A DNA stretch of 64,000 bases. It comes from Dokdonella_A sp966248875 (GTDB lineage Bacteria; Pseudomonadota; Gammaproteobacteria; Xanthomonadales; Rhodanobacteraceae). The translations under genes and the position numbers were made by a program. The stretch lies in contig CBINBI010000004.1 of assembly GCA_966248875.1 (NCBI GenBank), positions 1-64,000 on the forward strand, written 5' to 3'. Each line of letters opens with the position of its first letter. Position 1 is the first letter of the stretch. Below are positions 1-7,665 of this stretch, piece by piece. Under the pieces are notes generated by a model. It worked only from the letters and a program-made list of their open reading frames with translations. It had not been told where the DNA came from and did no database searches.

Positions 1-389
1 ATGCGTTTGACGACCGGACCCGCGATGGCCGCCTGGTCGATGGCCTGCAGCTGAAAGCGCGCGCCGGGTCCCTTCGCGGGCTGTCCGACGACGTGCAGCA
101 GCGCGGCCGAATCGAGGAACGCCTCGGCGAGACCTGTCATCGCCCAGGTGAAGCCGGGGCCCGGAATCGTCGCGAGCGCGGCGATGCGGCCCGAGGCGCG
201 ATAGTGACCGTTGGCCATCATCGACGCGGACAGCTCGTGCGTCGCCACGATGGTGCGCAGGCCCGCGCCGCGCAGCGCTTCGTAAAGCTCGACGTTCTGC
301 GTGCCGGGCAGCCCGAACACGCAGGAGATGCCCGCTTCTTTCAGCGCCTCGCAGATGAGCTCCGCACCGCTCCGCTCCGATCGGCTCAT
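1..389 (-). CDS. Thiamine pyrophosphate-binding enzyme, N-terminal part (cut by window edge)
   Basis: The leftward frame begins with MSRSERSGAELICEALKEAG and continues with a VFGLPGTQNVELYEAL stretch, then ATHELSASMMANGHYRASGR. This is the N-terminal TPP-binding (pyrimidine-binding) domain of the acetolactate synthase / benzoylformate decarboxylase family, with the expected GxPG and HE elements that place the catalytic glutamate near the cofactor. The start is supported by a GGAG sequence about 6 bases upstream of the ATG. About 129 codons are inside the window; the central and PP-binding domains lie beyond the left edge, so the substrate cannot be told. It is divergent from the ATP-grasp gene and may belong to the neighbouring envelope biosynthesis region. 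Confidence 0.8.
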   Translation of the reverse strand, partial: MSRSERSGAELICEALKEAGISCVFGLPGTQNVELYEALRGAGLRTIVATHELSASMMANGHYRASGRIAALATIPGPGFTWAMTGLAEAFLDSAALLHVVGQPAKGPGARFQLQAIDQAAIAGPVVKR

Positions 390-666
390 GTCGCGCTCCG
401 ACTTTCTTTTGAATTCGAGCGCCCAGGTGCGGGCGTCGTCGATGAGCGCGATTCTCGCAGGTTTGCTCCGCCATTCGGAGCAGAGCAGCGGTCGGCGAGT
501 CCATCGGCGTAACTCATCCGCGCCGGATTCGAGCCGCGCACGAAACAGACGTCCATGAAAGTCGTCGGCGTGGCTTCCGGCCACGCCAAGGCTCTCGCCA
601 CGCAGTCGGCCGGGTAGTAGAGTTGCTTTCGCGGAGCGCTCGGTGCGACTTCCGGGGAAGTGAACC

Positions 667-1926
667 ATGCGCACGCGTTCGCACCTGACTTCACGCGGGA
701 TTCTCGGGATGGCTGACCGGAACGTTCCGGCGATCGTGCTCGGCAGCGACGTCACCGGACTCGGGGCATTGCGCTGCCTCGCCATGGCCGGCATTCCTGC
801 CTACGTCGCCTGCCCGGAGGGCGATCTCGCGACACGCTCGCGCTGGTTCCGCGCGACACCGGGCACGCCCTGGGACGGCAAGATCGGGCGCGGCACCGAG
901 GAAGCGCTGCGCGCGATGCCACTCGACGAGGCCGTGCTGATACCGGGCGCCGACGACGCCGCGCTCTGGCTTGCCGATCTTCCCGCGGGCGATCTCGCGC
1001 AAAAATTCCATGTCAGCACGAGTTCGCGGCGGACGCTCGAGATCTTGCAGGACAAGACGGAGTTCGCGCGTTTTCTCCTGGCCGCCGGCATTCCGCATCC
1101 GCGCACGTATTCGATCGCCTCCGCCGAGGAGATCGACGCGATCCCGTTCGACGAGCTCGATCGCGTGTTCATCAAGCCGGCGAATTCGCAGCGTTTCAGC
1201 CAGATCATCGGCAAGAAGGGCATCTGGGTGCACAGCCGGCAGGAGCTTGCGGACATCTGGCGCCGGCTCGACGGCCAGGGCTTCAAGCTGATGGCGCAGG
1301 AGTACGTCCCGGGCACCTCGGCCGACCACTATTTCATCGACGGGTTCCGCGACCGCGACGGGCGGCTGACCGGGCTCCTCGCGCGGCGTCGCATTCGCAT
1401 CTTTCCGCCCGATTTCGGCAACAGCTCGTACTGCGTCAGCATCCCGCTGGAAGAGATCGCGCAGGCGGTCGAGAGCATCACGCGGCTGCTGTCCGAGCTT
1501 CGCTACCGCGGCATCTTCAGCGCCGAATTCAAGCGCGATGCGCGCAATGGCGACTTCCGCATCCTCGAGGTCAACACGCGCGCCTGGTGGTATGTCGAGT
1601 TCGCCGCGCTCTGCGGCGTCAATGTCTGCGAGATGGCCTACCAGGACGCGCTCGGGCTGCCGGTCACGGTGGCCTCACGGGATTACCGGACCGGCAAGGG
1701 CTGCGTGAACCTCTACGGCGACATCAAGACCGTGCTCGCGCAGGACACGACGACACGCGATCCGATCTGGCGCATCCTGGGCCAGTGGGCGCGCTCGCAC
1801 ACGCACGCGTTCCGCTTCCGGGATCCCGCGCCCGGGTTGTCGATCGTGGGCGGCATCGGCGCGAACTACCTGCGCCGCTTCGTCGGCAGGAAGCCGCCGC
1901 AGCCGCGCGAGAAAGGCGCGCAATAG
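667..1926 (+). CDS. ATP-grasp domain carboxylate-amine ligase-like protein
   Basis: This 419-residue protein has a pre-ATP-grasp Rossmann segment (AIVLGSDVTGLGALRCLAMAGIP) followed by an ATP-grasp fold. Visible elements are the KTEFARFLLAAGIPHPRT region, the FIKPANS lysine strand, AQEYVPG, and the metal-binding end FRILEVNTRAWW with the E-x-N motif. Such enzymes join a carboxylate to an amine or thiol through an acyl phosphate; the substrates here are unknown. Related uncharacterised ATP-grasp proteins occur in polysaccharide clusters, which fits the neighbours. GGGGAAG lies just upstream of the ATG at 667; an internal ATG at 709 (MADRN) is an alternative and matches the usual family start better. 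It converges on the glycosyltransferase with a 15-base gap. Confidence 0.8.
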   Translation: MRTRSHLTSRGILGMADRNVPAIVLGSDVTGLGALRCLAMAGIPAYVACPEGDLATRSRWFRATPGTPWDGKIGRGTEEALRAMPLDEAVLIPGADDAALWLADLPAGDLAQKFHVSTSSRRTLEILQDKTEFARFLLAAGIPHPRTYSIASAEEIDAIPFDELDRVFIKPANSQRFSQIIGKKGIWVHSRQELADIWRRLDGQGFKLMAQEYVPGTSADHYFIDGFRDRDGRLTGLLARRRIRIFPPDFGNSSYCVSIPLEEIAQAVESITRLLSELRYRGIFSAEFKRDARNGDFRILEVNTRAWWYVEFAALCGVNVCEMAYQDALGLPVTVASRDYRTGKGCVNLYGDIKTVLAQDTTTRDPIWRILGQWARSHTHAFRFRDPAPGLSIVGGIGANYLRRFVGRKPPQPREKGAQ

Positions 1927-1941
1927 TCCGGCAGCCCTGCG

Positions 1942-3138
1942 TCAGGCCGCAGGCGAGCGCGCCGGCGCGCTCGCAATCGCGTCGCGAGGGAGCAGCGACA
2001 AAAGCTGCTCGGCATTGGTGCGCCACTGCCGCTCGCGGACGATGTATTCGCGCGCCGCACGCCCGACGGCCACCTGCTCCGCGGGCGATCCGGCCACCGT
2101 CAGCACACGGTCGACGCAGGCCTCGATGTCGCCTCGCGGGAACAGCCAGCCCGTGCGCCCGTCCTCGACCACCTCGGCGATCGGCGAATAATCCGGCGCG
2201 ACCACGCCGACGCCCATCGCCATGAACTCGAACAGCTTCATCGGCGAGCCGTACACGTTCGAGTTCGGCAGCACCGCAAGGTCCATGCAGGCGATCCAGG
2301 CCGGAATGTCGGCGTGATCGACACGGCCCGGCAGCAGCACGCGATCGGCAACGCCGTGCTCTTCGACCGTGGCGCGCACGGCGTCGAGGTCGACGCCGCC
2401 GCCGACAAAGACGAGCTTGAGGTCGTGCCGCTGCGCGAGCCGCGGCGCCATGCGCCGCACGAACTCGGCGACGCCGTGCCAGTGCACGAAGGCGCCGACG
2501 TAGCCGCACACGACTTCGCGACCGATGCCGTGCCGACGCCGCAGCGCCTCGCGATCGAACAGCGCGGGATCGAAGCGCGCGGCGTCGGCCGCGTTCGGCG
2601 ACACGACCGACGGGCTGATCGTCCCGTAAGCCTCGCGGGCGAGGTCGCGGAAATAGCTCGATATGAACACGAGGCCGGTGCAGTTCTGCATGCACCAGCG
2701 TTCGATGCGGCGCGCCAGCGCCTTGAGGAACAGCGGCCTCACGCGCGGCACGAGCGCGGAATCGTTGATCTCGAGCACGATCGGAATGCCGTGCCGGCGC
2801 GCCTTCAGGATCGTCGCAAAGAGAAACAGCGAATAGCGCTCGTAGATGAGATCGGGCCGCGCGCGGCGCACGACGCGCCCGATGCGGAACCAGGTGACGA
2901 GGTTGTAGCCGAGCTCGAGAAGCTCGAACAGCACGCCCGGCGTCTTCGACACCAGGGTCGACAGCGCCGACTTTGCGCGCACGCGCGGCGCCGCTGCCTC
3001 CGCCTGCTCCGGATCGGCCCCCGGAAAGGAGACGATCGTCACCTCGTGGCCGAGATGGCGCAGCGCGCCGACGATGCCGCGGATGTGCACGCCTTCCACG
3101 TCGCGGCCCCGCGTCCGGTGGTGATAGACGATTCTCAT
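1942..3138 (-). CDS. GT4-family glycosyltransferase
   Basis: This 398-residue GT-B fold glycosyltransferase begins MRIVYHHRTRGRDVEGVHIRGI, the usual N-terminal Rossmann strand with a glycine-type acceptor loop. The C-terminal Glycos_transf_1 domain carries LPGRVDHADIPAWIACMD, LPNSNVYGSPMKLFEFMAMG and a GRTGWLFPRGD end, the donor-nucleotide site with its E-x7-type motif. It probably adds a sugar to a lipid-linked or extracellular glycan at the cytoplasmic face of the membrane. The longest frame starts 15 codons earlier, but the ATG at 3138 overlaps the deacetylase stop as ATGA, so translational coupling supports this start. It is the last gene of the leftward operon. Confidence 0.88.
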   Translation of the reverse strand: MRIVYHHRTRGRDVEGVHIRGIVGALRHLGHEVTIVSFPGADPEQAEAAAPRVRAKSALSTLVSKTPGVLFELLELGYNLVTWFRIGRVVRRARPDLIYERYSLFLFATILKARRHGIPIVLEINDSALVPRVRPLFLKALARRIERWCMQNCTGLVFISSYFRDLAREAYGTISPSVVSPNAADAARFDPALFDREALRRRHGIGREVVCGYVGAFVHWHGVAEFVRRMAPRLAQRHDLKLVFVGGGVDLDAVRATVEEHGVADRVLLPGRVDHADIPAWIACMDLAVLPNSNVYGSPMKLFEFMAMGVGVVAPDYSPIAEVVEDGRTGWLFPRGDIEACVDRVLTVAGSPAEQVAVGRAAREYIVRERQWRTNAEQLLSLLPRDAIASAPARSPAA

Positions 3139-3773
3139 GCGGCCACCGGCAGCGCTTCCATCGCGAATCCGGCACGCCGCCACTCGGGCAGCATCACCGC
3201 GAGCAGCTCGAGCGTGTGCGGCCTGCCGTCGTGCATGAGGATCACGTCGCCCGGGCGCGGCGGCTGGCTGCGCAGGATGGCCACGAGCTCCTCGGCCGAT
3301 CTCTGCTGATAGTCGAGGCTGTCGACGGACCAGTACGCAAGCTGCCGGCGCCGCAGCGCGGAGCGCGCGATCAGCCCGGCCGGCAGCACGCCGTAGGGCG
3401 GGCGGAACGGATGGGTCGCCCGGCCGTCGAATCCGGCGAGCAGCCGATCGGTGCGCGCGATCTGCTCGTCCTGCTGCACCGGCGTGATCGCGTCGAATTT
3501 CGGATGGTCGTAGGAATGATTGCCGAGGCCGTGTCCCGCGCCGACGAGGCCGCGGACGAGGTCCGGGTGACGCTCGACGTGCTCGCCAATCAGGAAAAAC
3601 GTCGCCCGCGCCGAATGCTGAGCGAGGAGCTCGATCAGCTGCGGTGTCGTCGCAGGATCGGGCCCGTCGTCGAACGTGAGATAGATCGTGTTGCGCGCCG
3701 CCGGTCCGTATGTCAGCACGACGGAGCGCGGCAGCCAGCGCAGCAGCCTCGTCTTCTTCGGTCGCGTGTTCAT
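3135..3773 (-). CDS. NodB-type polysaccharide deacetylase
   Basis: This 212-residue carbohydrate esterase 4 (NodB) domain protein has the metal-dependent N-deacetylase motifs in order: TFDDGPD near residues 33-39, NHSYDH (the His-x3-His metal pair), RPPYG, a WSVDSLDY strand and the C-terminal ILMHDG histidine. It is expected to remove acetyl groups from N-acetylated sugars of a glycan, activating positions for other substitution. No clear signal peptide is seen from the chosen start, so it may act on a lipid-linked intermediate inside the cell. A longer frame from 3845 (MVGERES) would add 24 weakly conserved residues; MNTRPKK is the more typical start. Its stop overlaps the glycosyltransferase start. 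Confidence 0.85.
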   Translation of the reverse strand: MNTRPKKTRLLRWLPRSVVLTYGPAARNTIYLTFDDGPDPATTPQLIELLAQHSARATFFLIGEHVERHPDLVRGLVGAGHGLGNHSYDHPKFDAITPVQQDEQIARTDRLLAGFDGRATHPFRPPYGVLPAGLIARSALRRRQLAYWSVDSLDYQQRSAEELVAILRSQPPRPGDVILMHDGRPHTLELLAVMLPEWRRAGFAMEALPVAA

Positions 3774-3869
3774 CGGGCCGCCCGCAGCACGCATGTACGC
3801 CAGGATGTCATGGCCGTTTCGCGGAGATTCCCGTTCGCCCACCATGGCGGCGCGCGACGCCGGTCGTCG

Positions 3870-5435
3870 CTATTCGTCGTCGCCCGGCAGCGCGCGGCCT
3901 TCGGCCTCCGCCTGCAGCGCCGCACGGCGGATCTTGCCGGTGCTCGTTTTCGGCAGGGCATCGCGGAACTCGACGAGGCGCGGCACCATGAAATCCTCGA
4001 GGTGCGCCATGCAGTGCGCGATGATATCGCGAGCCTGCAGCGCGGCCCCCTCTTCGACGACGACCAGCGCCTTGAGCGCGCGGCCGAGCACTTCGTCCGG
4101 CACGCCGACGACGGCAGCTTCCTTGATCCCGGCCAGCGCGTAGAGCACGTTCTCGACTTCCTTCGGGCTCACCTTCTCGCCGCGCGACTTGATGATGTCG
4201 TCCTTGCGGCCGACGAAATAGCAGAAGCCTTCCTCGTCCATGCGGAAAAGATCGCCCGTGTGCAGGACTTTCTCCCACGGATAGCGTCCGGTCCTGAGGG
4301 TCTTCGCCGTCGCCTCCTCGTTGCGCCAGTAGCCTTGCATGACGTGCGCGCCGCGCACGACGAGCTCGCCGACTACGTTCGGCGGCACCGGGCGGCCTTC
4401 GTCGTCGGCGATCCAGACCTCGGTGCCCGGAATCGCGATGCCGACGCTATCCGGCCGCTTCGCGAGCTGCTCCGGCGGCAGGTACGTGCAGCGCTTGGAC
4501 TCGGTCATGCCGTACATCGAGTAGATGCGCGCGTTCGGGAACAGCTCCTGGAGCCTGAAGATGTGCGCGGGCGGCAGCGCTGCGGCGGTGTTCGTCAGAT
4601 AGCGGACGCTCGCGGCCCAGTCCGGGCTGAAGTTGCGCAGCTGCACGATCAGCGCGGCCATCGTGGGCACCAGCGGAAAGCCGGTGACGCGCTCACTCGC
4701 CAGCCGCGGCAGGACCTTCTGCGGAAACGCGAACGACTTCTCGAGCACGAGCGTCGCGCCCTTCATGACCGCCATCAGGAGCTGGTACAGGCCGTAGTCG
4801 AACGAGAGCGGCAGCACGCTCAGCACGACGTCGTCGGCGCGCGCCTCGAGATACGTCGTGATCGACGTCGCCGCGAACTCGACGTTCCGGTGCGTCATCA
4901 TGACGCCCTTGGGCTCGCCGGTCGAACCCGAGGTGTAGACCAGCATCGCGAGATCGATGTCGATGCCGGGCACCGGGCCCTGCGGCCGCGCGGGGGCTGC
5001 GGCCATGAAATCGTCGAACGAAACCGCCGTGGCGTCGCTGGCGCCGCCGGCAACGACGATGCGGCGCACGCTCGGCGCTTCGGCCGCGGCCGCGAGGGCG
5101 ACCGGCAGCAGCTCGGCCTGGGTCACGAGCACCGCGGCCTCGCAGTTGTTCAGCACGAACGCGAGCTTGTTCGCCTTCGTGGTCGGGTTGATCACACTGA
5201 AGACGCCGCTCGCGCGCAGCGTGCCGAAGATGCCGATCGCGGTCTCGATGCGGTTGTCGAGAAAGAGCACGCAGCGCTCGCCGCGCGCGAAGCCGGCGCC
5301 GGTGATCAGCGCTGCGGCGAAGCGGTCGGCCAGCGCGTCGAGCTCGGCGTAGGTGGTGCGTCCCTTGTCGTGGACGACGGCCACGCGGCTGCCGTCGCGA
5401 CGCGCGCTCGCGGCGAGGTACTCCTCGTAGCGCAT
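3870..5435 (-). CDS. AMP-forming acyl-activating enzyme (acyl-CoA/ACP ligase)
   Basis: This 521-residue class I adenylate-forming enzyme has the phosphate-binding motif YTSGSTGEPKG near residues 167-177, the YGMTES motif, the TGD aspartate, and the C-terminal catalytic lysine in PKTSTGKIRR. It should activate a carboxylic acid as acyl-AMP and load it on a thiol. The acyl carrier protein gene immediately upstream overlaps it by one base (TAATG), which argues that the acceptor is that ACP rather than free CoA. Similar ligase/ACP pairs occur in exopolysaccharide loci that also carry exosortase, but no exosortase is visible here. The acid activated cannot be read from sequence; an amino acid or short acyl chain is possible. 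Confidence 0.87.
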   Translation of the reverse strand: MRYEEYLAASARRDGSRVAVVHDKGRTTYAELDALADRFAAALITGAGFARGERCVLFLDNRIETAIGIFGTLRASGVFSVINPTTKANKLAFVLNNCEAAVLVTQAELLPVALAAAAEAPSVRRIVVAGGASDATAVSFDDFMAAAPARPQGPVPGIDIDLAMLVYTSGSTGEPKGVMMTHRNVEFAATSITTYLEARADDVVLSVLPLSFDYGLYQLLMAVMKGATLVLEKSFAFPQKVLPRLASERVTGFPLVPTMAALIVQLRNFSPDWAASVRYLTNTAAALPPAHIFRLQELFPNARIYSMYGMTESKRCTYLPPEQLAKRPDSVGIAIPGTEVWIADDEGRPVPPNVVGELVVRGAHVMQGYWRNEEATAKTLRTGRYPWEKVLHTGDLFRMDEEGFCYFVGRKDDIIKSRGEKVSPKEVENVLYALAGIKEAAVVGVPDEVLGRALKALVVVEEGAALQARDIIAHCMAHLEDFMVPRLVEFRDALPKTSTGKIRRAALQAEAEGRALPGDDE

Positions 5436-5698
5436 TACGCCTCCTGCGGATTCGCCGCCGACTTGCGCTCGACGAACGCGACGATGCGCGCCAGCGTGTC
5501 GAGGTTCTCGGGCACGACGTCCTCGTCGGCGACGACGATGCCGAACTCCTGCTCCAGCCAGGTGACCAGCGTCAGGACGCCGATCGAATCGATGATGCCG
5601 GAGCCGAGCAGGCTCGCGTCGGCAGCGATGTCGCCGGATGCGACGGGAAAGGTTTCGCGGATGAACGCGCGCGTTCGCGTTTCGATCGAGTCCACCAC
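5435..5698 (-). CDS. Acyl carrier protein
   Basis: This 87-residue protein has the three-helix carrier-domain pattern, with the phosphopantetheine attachment serine in IIDSIGVL (S38), followed by LVTWLEQEFGIVVADEDVVPENLDTLARIVAFV. The DSI motif in place of the usual DSL is common in specialised acyl carrier proteins that are not the fatty-acid-synthesis ACP. It starts at tandem GTG codons, and its TAA stop overlaps the start of the acyl-activating ligase. It is therefore almost certainly the partner of that ligase, holding the activated acyl or aminoacyl group for transfer by the operon's hexapeptide acyltransferase. Confidence 0.88.
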   Translation of the reverse strand: MVDSIETRTRAFIRETFPVASGDIAADASLLGSGIIDSIGVLTLVTWLEQEFGIVVADEDVVPENLDTLARIVAFVERKSAANPQEA

Positions 5699-5738
5699 GT
5701 CGGCCGAATCTCCCTGCTCGCCTCGGACAAATCCCGTG

Positions 5739-6692
5739 TCACGGACGCGCCCCGGCCAGCGAGCCAGCCAGATAGGGAACCCCGCCCGTATGCCAGAAGA
5801 TCACGCGCGCGTCGCGTGCGATGCCGCCTTCCGAGGCGATCGCCGCCAGCGCAGCCAGTGCCTTGCCAGTATACACGGGTTCCATCAGCACTCCTTCGCT
5901 GCGTGCCGCGAGCTCGGTCGCGCGCAGCGAGGCTTCGCTCGGCTTGCCGTAACCCGCGCCGATGGAGCGGTCGTCGATCGAGAGGCGCTGCATGATCCGC
6001 GTGAGGTCGGGACCCCCAGCGGCGATGCCCGTGGAAGCGACCAGCCGCTCTATGGTGGTGCGGAGCTCCGCAGCCGGGCGGTCCACGCTGACCGCGAGCA
6101 GGCGGCACGTCGGCAGATGGCGATCGAGGCCGAGCAGGAAGCCGGCGCTCGTCGCGCCGGATCCGGCTGCGACGACGATGATGTCGGCCTCCATGCGCTC
6201 GCGCCCAAGCTCGGCGATCGCCGCCTCGTAGCACGGGAGGTCTTCCGCGCTCGCGGCGGGAATGACCACCGGGTGCCGTCCGGCGCCGGTCAGCGCCTTC
6301 AGACGCGAGCGAATCGCGGCATTGAGCCTCCAGGCGTCCGCGTCCGGCAGGGCGTGCACGACCGCGCCGCAGAGGCGCGCGAAATCCGCAGCGGGCGCGT
6401 CGTCGGCCGCGTCGATGAAGACTTCGCAGGCGCGCCCGGTGACGCTCGCGAAAGCGGCCATGATGCGCACCTGGTTCGAGGTGGCGCCGCCGCTGAGGAG
6501 CAGCGTGTCCGCGGACGTTCCGGCCAGCCGCCGCTCAAGGCCCGCCAGCTTGCGGCACTTCGTGCCGCCGCCCGCGAACGAGAGCCGGTCATCGCGCTTG
6601 AGCGTCAGCGCGCCGAGACCGAGCGCCGCGGCCAGGCGCGGCGCCTGGTGCAGGGGCGAATCGGCGCAACCTGCGAAAGCGGACCCGCTCAT
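5739..6692 (-). CDS. PLP-dependent enzyme, D-cysteine desulfhydrase / ACC deaminase-like
   Basis: This 317-residue tryptophan-synthase-beta-fold (fold type II) enzyme has the cofactor lysine in SFAGGGTKCRKL (K45), then LLLSGGATSNQVR, VAAGSGATSAGFLLG (phosphate-binding loop) and a C-terminal VIFWHTGGVPYL strand. This pattern is typical of D-cysteine desulfhydrase and 1-aminocyclopropane-1-carboxylate deaminase relatives, which deaminate or desulfurate small amino acids. In this operon it may make or process the amino or keto acid that is loaded on the ACP, but that is inference. The ATG at 6692 overlaps the acyltransferase stop (ATGA); the much longer open frame upstream is antisense noise. 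Confidence 0.82.
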   Translation of the reverse strand: MSGSAFAGCADSPLHQAPRLAAALGLGALTLKRDDRLSFAGGGTKCRKLAGLERRLAGTSADTLLLSGGATSNQVRIMAAFASVTGRACEVFIDAADDAPAADFARLCGAVVHALPDADAWRLNAAIRSRLKALTGAGRHPVVIPAASAEDLPCYEAAIAELGRERMEADIIVVAAGSGATSAGFLLGLDRHLPTCRLLAVSVDRPAAELRTTIERLVASTGIAAGGPDLTRIMQRLSIDDRSIGAGYGKPSEASLRATELAARSEGVLMEPVYTGKALAALAAIASEGGIARDARVIFWHTGGVPYLAGSLAGARP

Positions 6693-7399
6693 GCGGCGGC
6701 CGGCGGCGTCAGGGTGCCGATGCGCCGGGCCGGATTGCCGGCGACGACCGTATACGGTGCGACCACGCCCGAGACGACCGAGCGCGCGGCGACGATGCTG
6801 CCTTCGCCGATCTCGGTTCCGGGCAGGATCAGCGCACCGCCGCCGATCCAGACGTTGTCGTGGACGATGATGGCGCGCACGTCCTCCTCGTCCGGCGGCG
6901 CGCCGGCCTTGCGCAGCGCGGGGTCGCTTGCGTGGCCGCCGGAGTCCCGGAACGAGACCTGCGAGGCGATGCGCACATGCGATCCGATGCGGATCTCGCG
7001 CCCGACCACGAAGCTCGTCTCGTGGCCAACGCCGGTATGGTCGCCGAGCGTCAGCCGCGGCCGCTCCACGAAGCGCGCACCGAACGCGATCGAGACCTTT
7101 CCGTCGATATGGACATAATCGCCGAGAATGAGCTCGCCGCGGCCTTTCACCCACGGCACATATATGCCCGTGGTCACGCCCTTGCCGTGGCGCGTGCAAT
7201 AGGCCTTGAGCAGCGGCTCGGCGAGGAAGATCCGGCGGATGAAGAAAATCACCGCGCGCAGCGCGAGGAACACGTAGAGCATCGGCACGACCACGATGCG
7301 CGGCGCCGGCAGCGTGAAATTGTGCACTCCCCTGTAGACGGCGCGAATCGCGCGGGCCGTCGGCGTATCGGAGCGTGTGACCCAATATCGAAAGGACAA
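6689..7399 (-). CDS. Membrane-associated hexapeptide-repeat acyltransferase
   Basis: This 236-residue protein has a hydrophobic segment around residues 33-58, then a left-handed beta-helix of hexapeptide repeats (LILGDYVHIDGKVSIAFG, LTLGDHTGVGHETSFVVG, IRIGSHVRIASQVSF) and the ending IIVHDNVWIGGGALILPGTEIGEGSIVAARSVV..VAGNPARRIG. That ending is the hallmark of the LbH acetyl/acyltransferase family. It probably transfers an acyl group from the operon's ACP or from acetyl-CoA to a sugar hydroxyl or amine. The start is a TTG, with GGAG about 9 bases upstream; no in-frame ATG is suitably placed. It is the first gene of the leftward operon and is coupled to the PLP enzyme. Confidence 0.83.
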   Translation of the reverse strand: MSFRYWVTRSDTPTARAIRAVYRGVHNFTLPAPRIVVVPMLYVFLALRAVIFFIRRIFLAEPLLKAYCTRHGKGVTTGIYVPWVKGRGELILGDYVHIDGKVSIAFGARFVERPRLTLGDHTGVGHETSFVVGREIRIGSHVRIASQVSFRDSGGHASDPALRKAGAPPDEEDVRAIIVHDNVWIGGGALILPGTEIGEGSIVAARSVVSGVVAPYTVVAGNPARRIGTLTPPAAA

Positions 7400-7582
7400 G
7401 CTGGCAATCTCCGTTTTTCTTGATTGAGCCTATTTTTGCGCACCGTAGGCGAGCTGCCCGGTGCGGCGCCCAGCACTCGAATTGCGGCGTGTCTTCACGT
7501 GCGTGCGGGCTCCAGGTTAAGAATCCATATTGCAACTCGAATGCGGACCAGCGACGGATGTCGCGTTTTCTTGCAAATGGCC

Positions 7583-7598
7583 TGTGATCGGGGTCACT
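7583..7598. promoter_or_regulatory. Putative CRP/Clp-family binding site
   Basis: The 16 bases are TGTGATCGGGGTCACT, that is TGTGA-N6-TCACT. This differs by one base from the inverted-repeat consensus TGTGA-N6-TCACA bound by CRP and its Xanthomonas homologue Clp. It lies in the divergent intergenic region, 68 bases before the CxxCH protein gene and about 184 bases before the acyltransferase operon. In Xanthomonas, Clp regulates exopolysaccharide and secreted-enzyme genes, which fits both neighbours. Binding is inferred from the motif alone. Confidence 0.5.
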
Positions 7599-7665
7599 GA
7601 AAGCACGTTATTATTCGGGTGTTATCGCGCCCGTCTCCCCTGGCTTCCCAACTCGGTTCGCTATT

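Noticed and set aside
2973..7118. Plus-strand open frame of 1381 codons
   Set aside because: It is antisense to the acylation operon, with Arg/Ala/His-rich composition typical of GC-rich shadow frames and no motif.
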